Part shown: positions 8,056 through 14,009 of the stretch, in pieces
How positions within the stretch are numbered: position 1 is the stretch's first letter
Layout of the letters: the number at the start of each line of letters is the position of its first letter
DNA from: Actinidia chinensis
Taxonomy: Eukaryota; Streptophyta; Magnoliopsida; Ericales; Actinidiaceae
Direction: 5' to 3'
NCBI GenBank assembly: GCA_009663005.1
Contig: VIGQ01001413.1
Coordinates: 40,001-54,009, forward strand
DNA length: 14,009 nucleotides
Program-made: the position numbers and the translations under genes
Notes under the pieces: generated by a model
Seen by the model: the letters and a program-made list of their open reading frames with translations, nothing else
Told to the model about the DNA's origin: nothing
Databases searched by the model: none

Positions 8056-8424
8056 TGTTTTGGCTCTCTAATTAGAACTCTTAAAAGGATAATCTTGAGT
8101 TATGAATATTTCCTACCTAGAATATGATAATAATTAAGTTATCATATTGTAAGTCTAATCACTTCCTTCTCTTAGGTCGATAAAAAGACAGAGTAATGGT
8201 GCTGAGACTTCTATGCTAGTGCTGAGATTACTATGCAAAGAGTTAGAGAGAGGTGAGTGGAGTGGGATTCTCCTCCTTTTATACTTATTGTAATCCCCTT
8301 CGATCGATTAATAATTAATTGCTCTTTGTAGACGTAGGCATCATTGATCGAACCACATAAATCTTTATTGTCTTGTGTGTAGTTGATCTGGATAGTAGAG
8401 GGTAACGTGAGTTTTTACCCAACA
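8056..8424 (+). repeat. LTR-like segment, plus strand (solo or truncated copia LTR)
   Basis: It ends TTTTTACCCAACA at 8424, exactly where LecRK copy D starts, and may begin at TGTTTTGG (8056). It shares the order of the copia-2 LTR: AGAACTCTT, ATGATAATAATTAAG, GTCGATAAAAAG (TATA position), GAGAGAGGTGAGT, TCTCCTCC, GTAATCC, GTAGACGTAGGCAT, GAACCACATAAATCTTTATT. Identity is partial, so this is a related but distinct family. It lacks counterparts of the first 120 or so bases of the copia-2 LTR, so the left end may be truncated. No 5-bp duplication was found (TATAA against ATTGA). Confidence 0.72.
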
Positions 8425-8695
8425 ATTGATGAGGCGATTTTGAATACAATAATCTTAAAACTGTATTGAATCTTATGGAAGCTTATAGAAAGCGTGACCG
8501 CTTTGGTTGCCTTGTCATGTTGGTGAGCTGCATAGACCCTTGGAAAGATTTTTTGCAACCCATCCAGTTGAAGATTGTTGGCTCCATGAAGTCCATGGGT
8601 AATGACCTGGTTTTTAATCTTTTCAGTTGAGGCCAAGGGCTGCAACATGAACACAAAGAATTATAGAAACAAATTGTTCGTGAAGTGGTAGTCAA
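8425..8695 (-). pseudogene. LecRK copy D: signal peptide and start of lectin domain
   Basis: On the minus strand the reading begins at 8695, where the expected ATG is TTG (AAATTGACTACC against AAAATGTCTCC in copy B). There follows a signal-peptide-like stretch (TICFYNSLC, then FMLQPLAS in another frame), then the first lectin strands: THGLHGANNLQLDGL, KIFPRV, a frame-shifted LLQLTN-like piece, MTRQPK and GHAFYKLP-like sequence at about 8480. It stops at 8425, where the LTR-like segment begins, so only about 80 codons of a roughly 650-codon gene remain. The first lectin strands are better kept than in copy B, which lacks this part. Confidence 0.83.
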
Positions 8696-8740
8696 TTTAA
8701 GGAAAGTAAGGAGATATACTTCCTTCCATAGATGGGTGTG

Positions 8741-8750
8741 TGATGTATAT
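8741..8750 (-). promoter_or_regulatory. possible TATA box of LecRK copy D
   Basis: ATATACATCA on the minus strand is about 45 bases upstream of the lost start codon, within a region related to the sequence upstream of copy B. With no ATG and no downstream gene it can have no coding role now. Confidence 0.3.
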
Positions 8751-9109
8751 TTTTTTTCTTTGTACCAAGGCATCCTATAGATATTTTCTTTGGGGTTGGC
8801 AAAGGGGGATGGTTATCCACAGCCTCAAGGCAACTAGACTAACTAGTCAACTAAACAAACAAAAATTGTTTGAGAAAGAGTTATGGGTCATCTCCGATTG
8901 AGATGTTTTTCAGAATTTTTTACCTTAATTTCTGTATTTTATTTTGTTTTTAGTGTTCTTTTCAAAAAAAAATTAAAAAATATATTTGAAGAAATTTCAA
9001 ATATCAATTCAACGATTTTGATTGTTTTGGCTTTAAAGAAAAAAATCTGCACATGGTTTGGTCTTTCATTGGTTCTTAATTTCCAAGGTGCATTGCCTTC
9101 AACGAACAG

Positions 9110-9245
9110 AGGGATGACTCCAGTGGCGACTCTAAAACTTTTTATTAATGGTGTTATACAAAAATTTAAACACAAATTTTAGTTAATGGAGTCAAATATA
9201 TTTCTTTTATGGGTTCAACTTTTCTAAAAAATATTATATATACAC
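9110..9245 (+). repeat. possible dispersed-repeat fragment
   Basis: CAGTGGCGACTCTAAAACTT followed by TTATTAATGGTGTTA, AAATTTAAACAC, a ...GGAGTCAAATATATT stretch and TTATGGGTTCAACTTTTC recalls a common plant repeat that starts near GTGGCGGAGCCAG and has runs like TTAAGGGTGT and GGGTTCAA. This is recognition from memory, not a match I can verify. Its class is not known to me. Confidence 0.35.
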
Positions 9246-10009
9246 CAAAAAAAACCAGCGTGGTATAATCTTTGTCCAAGACTCGTAGGGAAGAGGGCCT
9301 AAGATCTCTTTGTACTAGCCCTCTTTGGCCAACTTCTATAAGCAGTTTTTATAATTTTCCACGTGTAATTTTTTTAACGACGTAATCATGTATTTTTTTA
9401 GTTTCTCCTTGATGAGAACAGTTTTGTATAATAGTCATAGTCTAAATTTAGTCACTCGTGCCAATATTAAAAATACATGTTAATTGTTGCGCTCAATATT
9501 TGTTTCTGACCTACCCATTCGGTCACCATAATGAAACCCGAAAAACAAAGCTCAATCTTTCTACTCTTTATCCGATTATTTCCTTTCTTACCCCAAATCC
9601 TAATTCAAGTTTTTCGCCCATCTGCAATAAAAAAATCTATCCAACGGCTAGGAATGATCACAAGATCAATTTGTAAAGAAGATAAGTTCTCTGAATTGGG
9701 ATGATTTAGTGGCCTCCAAACTCTCTGCTTATGTTTACATTTTTGCAAGTGTGTTGATGTGAACCATTTTCAACATTGACTGGTTCTTTGTATCAGTTTA
9801 TTCACTTCTTTTTGGTTTAGTTGCGACCTTGATATGGGTCCTTGGTTTTTAGTTGAGTTTTGCATAGATTACAAGAAGGAAGCATATTTAGAAAGTTAAA
9901 AGCTAAGGCTCTTGAATGAAAAATGAACGGATTTATTTTGAGAAATCTTCCTTTCTCGTGCGACGAATACTAGGGATTGGTAATAGAAAGTTCAGAACTA
10001 GAAATACAA

Positions 10010-10081
10010 TTTTACAGACACCATATGATATATTGTTAGTTCTCTTAATACACTATCTATTTTACAGACACTATATGATAT
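10010..10081 (+). repeat. 22-bp direct repeat, 50-bp spacing
   Basis: TTTTACAGACACCATATGAT plus AT at 10010-10031 recurs at 10060-10081 with one difference (CACC against CACT). The bases between are unrelated. It may be a footprint of a short insertion or a local duplication. Confidence 0.8.
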
Positions 10082-10134
10082 GTATACCATGCTCTGGCAT
10101 GTCCAAGAGATTAAATTTTTTTTGATTCACAACG

Positions 10135-12150
10135 ACCTCTATAGAGGATGGATCAATGCCTAGATTCGGAATCAGCTGAAAATCCTCTCCAAGGAAGAAG
10201 GGACTGACATGGACAAATTAAAACAGATGCTTCGTTGTCGACAGGGCAAAAACAAAACCGTCGGAATCTCTCGGCAGCAAGGCAGCTCTGTCAGGTATTG
10301 CAACCACTTGCCTCATGCTAGGCCTTGATCTGCCTTACGCGTGGGAGCACAGCGCCCTTAGCTTCAAACAACGACATTTCATCAGAGGAGTAATAACCCC
10401 CCAACCTCGGATCACTTGTCTCGAGAATAGCTCCGTGTTTCCACTCTCAAACACCCAATCCACCAACATCATCTCTTCAGGCAATGCTTGCGGCTCTATG
10501 GGCCGTCTTCCATACAAGCCACTGTCAAAAGCAAAATGCCCCGAAACCCAAAGACATCGTGCTTGTAGTAGCCTTGCCGTTTCTGGTAAGCTCTGGTGCA
10601 AGATAGCCCACGTTCCCAACCACATGGTAGTTGAAGGGTTTTTTCTTTCTCCATGATCATACAATCGGGCTAGTCCAAAATCACCGGCTGGTCATTCAAT
10701 CTGCTCCACAGAACATTGCTAGCCTTCACTCTTCTATGAAGAACAACTTGTTTCCCCCCCCTCTTCGTGTAGATACATAAGGGCGGATGCCTACTCCTCT
10801 CAGGATCCGTAACGTGAACCAGTTGAGGTTTGGTTTTCATTGGGTAAATAGGAAACTTGTCGAGGCTTTCGTTGGGCATATATCGTATACCAAGAGGCCG
10901 CTCTCCCTTTCTCGGCTATAGCAGAGGAGCTTCACCAGTTCCTATGCCCTATTCCGTCCCTGCTAGAGATTCAGCAACAAATTCGCTTCTCCCTTGGTTT
11001 GAATCATGACACTTTCTTGACCGCTACCTTTGTTCCTGGACATGGAAGTACCTCTTTGTAAACCTTCCCGAAACCTCCTGTTCCCAGAAAGCCTTGGTCT
11101 TTGAAAACCTTTGTTGAAGCTTTTTAAAGACCTTATAGGAAAATCTTCGAGGGCCGTATTCTGTTCCCAATCTTCACGTATTTCTTCGATTTCTTTCTTC
11201 CTCTCTTCATAGTAAACGATACCGGCTACCGTGAAGTTTCAGCCAAAACGGCTACTGCTATCAATAGAGATTGTAAGCTCTAGACTAGGTTTTTCACATT
11301 GGATTTTTTTTCTCTGGGAACTGAGGAAGCTTTGAAACTTCGAGGTTCCTGTCTTGCCCATTTTTGCTAAGCTCCACCGAGAATATAGGGTCTAGTTGCT
11401 ATTGCTTGCTCCCGTTAGCAGAAGAGAAACCGACATACATTGAATCCAAGGAATTGGAGAAATATCATGCCTTGTTGCAGGAGTGGACAAGTTCCGGTTT
11501 CCGGGCTTTGGAAAGGAGCTACTCTCACACTGAGTAAATCTCCCCTTCATCGTAGTCGATCCAGACTTGTAATAGGTTTCCCACTTATCATAGCAAGGTC
11601 TTGTTGATTCCTTTCACATAGTGGAGTAATACGTAACATGAGCGGACAGCATTTGATATTAAGCGTGTTGCGACAAATCAATTCCAACATGGTTGTCATT
11701 GATTCATTGAATTAGGGCTCTTTGCAGTATCAAACTCAACTGCAACAGTGGTTTGAATCGTTTCCGTTTGTTTGTAATAATTGAGGATTCCCAAATCCGA
11801 GCTTGGTAAGGCTGGCGAAGTTCATTAGCCGTGAGACGTAAAGGCAAGCCCATGACCACCAAGATTCTGTATTCAAGGACCATGGCAAAGAACAAAATAT
11901 GTGGAAATGAAAGATTTCGAGATGATGTATTCAATCTTACAGGATAGAAGCAATGCCCGGCTTTCTTGCTTTGAAGTATTTGGGTTAGCTGCCATATACG
12001 TTGTGGGTGGATTTCTTCAACAACCGGTCGAGGTGAAGACGGGATCCATGGAAGCCATTGTAGATGAACTGGTTTTCACTTGAGCTATGGCCGAGGGTTT
12101 CAAGTAAATACAAAGTATCAGAACATAACAGGTAGTAATTGCGGTATCAT
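10135..12150 (-). pseudogene. LecRK copy C: near full-length L-type lectin receptor kinase pseudogene
   Basis: All parts of the family are present in order from an ATG at 12150 (MIPQLLPVM): signal peptide (LILCIYLKPSAIAQ), first lectin strands (QFIYNGFHGSRLHLD), LSFPHILFFAMV, VAVEFDT (about 11740), NDNHVGIDL-like sequence (about 11690), a lectin C-terminal MYVGFSSANG-like stretch, a membrane segment (SLLIAVAVLA, about 11260), VAGIVYYEERKKEIEEI, GTGGFGKVYK, KVAVKKVS (Lys kept), MPNESLDKF (about 10870), catalytic loop VVLHRRVKASNV, GDFGLARLYDHG (about 10690-10655), GRRPIEPQALPEEMMLVDWV (about 10515-10457), a RPSMRQVV-like block (about 10310) and a degenerate Ser-rich tail to about 10135. HRD reads HRR, so the catalytic Asp is lost, while DFG is intact. 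At least ten frame changes and several stops rule out a product. The length fits a roughly 650-residue ancestor. The motifs suggest clade IV. Confidence 0.9.
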
Positions 12151-12189
12151 TTAGGAATGAAGGAATGAGCTCTTTCTGCAGAAGGATGT

Positions 12190-12200
12190 GTTTATAAATT
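12190..12200 (-). promoter_or_regulatory. possible TATA box of LecRK copy C
   Basis: TTTATAAACACATCC on the minus strand lies about 40-50 bases upstream of the ATG at 12150. Position and following bases resemble the candidate boxes of copies B and D. Confidence 0.35.
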
Positions 12201-12442
12201 TTTCCTTGTTGTAATGACATCCTTCAGAATTTTAATTTATTTTTTATTTTTTGGGGTTGAAATGTCAATGCAATCTTAGCACAAAGGGCAATGGGAGTCA
12301 ACTAAGAAAAAAATAATTGTGACTCAACTGATGGTAACTTTTGAGGTTATTTCCAATATAATTTTCCCACAAAATCATAGTCATCATTGTTACTGTTCTT
12401 TTATAGACTACTGAAAACAACAAAAACATGTATCCCCACTTA

Positions 12443-12560
12443 AAGTGAAGATGTCTCCATGGAGGCAATGTAGATTAACTGGTTTTCAGCCGCAAAGTAA
12501 CCAGAAAATAAACTGCTATTGGAGTTTGATCCTTATTGTTGGGAGCTGTGGATGCTTGTA
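12443..12560 (-). pseudogene. LecRK copy E: N-terminal fragment
   Basis: The plus strand at 12443-12491 aligns with copy C at 12031-12078: AAGTGAAGATG...TCCATGGAGGCAATGTAGATTAACTGG against AGGTGAAGACGGG..., with about ten differences over 49 bp. On the minus strand it reads AAENQLIYIASMETSSL where copy C has the ENQFIYNGFHG start of the lectin. A short hydrophobic stretch upstream (to about 12560) could be a signal-peptide remnant. Nothing of the gene follows to the left of 12440, only AT-rich DNA. Confidence 0.65.
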
Positions 12561-12569
12561 GTTCCGATG

Positions 12570-13500
12570 ATCCTCTGGTAATCGCAGATGGAAGAGGATG
12601 CTGGTGGTACTGGTAAAGGATAAAAAAATGATGATGTCCGTTTCATGTATTTATAATCTTGACCAACCAAATTAAAATAGATATGCAAAATTGGGCATTC
12701 ATCAGACTTGTTTTATGACAGTAGGCAGTGGACATGGCAATACAGTATTGAGAATTGAAACGAACAAATTCAACTTTTATTACTTTATTTTTCTTATTTT
12801 TGAAAGACTGAACAGGGAGAAAGAATGAAAGAAAAGAAGTCAACGAGCTCAAACCCGGTCACCGTGAATCATCCTTCAGCACCAAGACTAGACTAACTTG
12901 GTCCTCCAATTGAAGTTAGAATGAGAAACTTTCCAAAACAATAGAGTGGCCTTGGACCTAGAAATTTAGCATGTGACATACTAATTAGGTCCTTCAGACT
13001 TAGTTTCAGGACAGTAAGCAATGACAAGTTTTTGCCCAATGTTCTGGCTGGAATAGATCAAACAATGGTGTATTCTCTTCCTAGTTCTCGTCAAATGGAC
13101 CTCCAAAGTGAGGCCAGAAAGCAAAAGAAGGTGCCAGTTTTTTTGCTTTCAATCAAAGCATCCAAAACCCATCATGTTTGAAATTTTGGCACAGTGAAAA
13201 ATGAAAGCACATGGTCATGGAAACATGCACAAGCCAGAATTCTTCAAAGTCTACAATAGCTGTTCTTACTTATATACCAGAAGATATAGATGGTGATTTG
13301 AAAATCTGAATAGACTCCGTGGCCCCACTGGATTGGATTAAAATTTGGAATCTCATTCTGATTGTAGCAATGTTGACAATTGAAATCAGCCTTGAATCTC
13401 ATTTCCCCACACCAACACAGACATTTTTAATCCAAAGGCTGCCCTACAACAGTGCTTGCAAAAACACCGAACCGAAATTTGGAGTGATTGGACTGTTTAT
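12570..13500. other. intergenic, no feature recognised
   Basis: AT-rich single-copy-looking sequence. Open stretches at 12643-12852 (minus) and 13319-13537 (plus) are short, lack any known domain and have no supporting signals. No tRNA, snoRNA or LTR signature was seen. Confidence 0.5.
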
Positions 13501-13504
13501 TAAA

Positions 13505-13930
13505 ATTTTTATAGAAGTTGGAGCTCGAGCTCAATGAATATTTAACGGTCGAGCCACGATCTCATTTCCGAGTCTTAACAAGAACAAATAACTTATACAT
13601 TTACACTCCAAGGTATGGCTACAAAAAAAATTATATTTATACAAAAAATATCTTCATACAACTATCCACTAAATGGTCATATAATCTTTGTATATAATGA
13701 AATATAAGACTCTCACTTTTTATAAATTATGTATGTAATACTATTTAAATCCGTTTTTTTTTTTACTCGTTATTGAGTTGAGCTCGGTGGAGCTTTGATA
13801 TCTGGAGTTTGGCTCCCGTTTAATAACTAGCCTTAGACTAAGGCTCGAGTCATTTATTTACAAAGGATCAAGCTGAGCCAAGCCCGAAGTCAGCTCGCGA
13901 ATACTCGGTTTATTTGCAGGCCTACCTACA
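13505..13930. repeat. degenerate GAGCTCGAGC-type repeat region
   Basis: Both ends carry GAGCTCGAGCTC-like runs (about 13519-13533; GAGTTGAGCTCGGTGGAGC at about 13774-13793; GGCTCGAGTC at about 13841; AGCTGAGCCAAGCCCGAAG at about 13870) and it finishes CGGTTTATTTGCAGGCCTAC. The reverse complement, GTAGGCCTGCAAATAAACCG, is the usual opening of a very common plant dispersed repeat rich in GAGCTCGAGCC, recalled from memory. The middle (about 13570-13770) is AT-rich. No clean inverted termini or target duplication were found. Confidence 0.5.
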
Positions 13931-13989
13931 ACAATGGAATCAAACTCTCATAACTTTGGGGAAACAAAACAAGCAAACTAACGCCATTG

Positions 13990-14009
13990 GCTTCCATGGA
14001 AGCCATTTC
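13990..14009 (-). pseudogene. possible LecRK copy F fragment at the window edge
   Basis: TCCATGGAAGCCATT (13993-14007) is identical to 12045-12059 in copy C, where its complement encodes part of the NGFHG start of the lectin. On the minus strand the edge can read NGFHGSQW. Only about 20 bases are inside the window, so this could be chance, but its place next in the row after E fits the array. Confidence 0.35.

Larger units (their letters stand above)
8770..10130. other. intergenic, AT-rich, repeat-derived pieces only
   Basis: No protein family or RNA gene was recognised. The longest open stretches (8883-9182 plus, 9458-9676 plus, 9916-10125 plus) are low-complexity, lysine/phenylalanine-rich and match nothing known. 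About 9110-9245 resembles a dispersed plant repeat, and a 22-bp direct repeat lies at 10010-10081. Confidence 0.55.

Noticed and set aside
8051..8429. A target duplication around the 8056-8424 LTR
   Set aside because: TATAA on the left and ATTGA on the right do not match.
8883..9182. A 99-residue open frame as a small protein gene
   Set aside because: It is AT-rich and low-complexity (runs of Lys and Phe), crosses a repeat-like segment and has no recognisable homolog.
9290..9340. Inverted repeat AAGAGGGC / GCCCTCTT as a terminator or microRNA hairpin
   Set aside because: The stem is only 8 bp with a loop of about 30 bases, no longer precursor-like pairing is visible, and such stems are common by chance.
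9458..10125. Short open frames at 9458-9676 and 9916-10125
   Set aside because: No domain, no coding-like composition, no supporting signals; the second includes the 22-bp direct repeat.
1..14009. CRISPR arrays, tRNA or rRNA genes
   Set aside because: No regularly spaced identical repeats of CRISPR type, no tRNA B-box with cloverleaf arms, and no rRNA motifs were seen; the content is plant nuclear.

Overview
The window looks like nuclear DNA of a flowering plant. The evidence is three pieces of Ty1/copia retrotransposon of the plant type (tRNA-Met-like primer site, plant gag and GAG-pre-integrase motifs, LTRs with TATA boxes) and several decayed genes for L-type lectin-domain receptor kinases (LecRK), a family known only from plants. 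No intact protein-coding gene is visible. Every recognisable reading frame is broken by frameshifts, stops or truncation, so every coding call is a pseudogene or a transposon remnant. The species cannot be named from the sequence.

Layout from left to right. 1-1467: the 3' end of a plus-strand copia element (RT/RNase H remnant, polypurine tract, 3' LTR), cutting into LecRK copy A. 1468-2200: copy A (minus), a kinase-domain piece. 2205-2227 and 5815-7001: copy B (minus; signal peptide, lectin, membrane segment, start of kinase), split by a second plus-strand copia element at 2228-5809. That element has both LTRs and a 5-bp target duplication. It keeps gag, zinc-knuckle and GAG-pre-integrase remnants but has no integrase core, RT or RNase H. 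7064-7780: AT-rich DNA with a short tandem repeat. 7790-8050: a copia gag fragment on the minus strand. 8056-8424: a plus-strand LTR-like segment ending exactly where LecRK copy D (minus, 8425-8695, N-terminus only) begins. 8770-10130: AT-rich intergenic DNA with dispersed-repeat-like pieces. 10135-12150: copy C (minus), almost full length but riddled with lesions. 12443-12560: copy E, a small N-terminal piece. 12570-13500: intergenic. 13505-13930: a degenerate GAGCTCGAGC-rich repeat. The last 20 bases resemble the LecRK N-terminus again (copy F).

The coherent story is a tandem array of LecRK genes, all on the minus strand, that has decayed into pseudogenes and been repeatedly invaded by copia elements. 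Where copies can be compared, their immediate upstream regions are also related, so whole transcription units were duplicated. I found no convincing new functional system. The most informative points are the clean insertion of the second copia element (a rebuildable empty site), the A/B fusion junction, the internally deleted copia family with a roughly 30-bp tandem array in its leader, and a G-run cluster near its 3' end.
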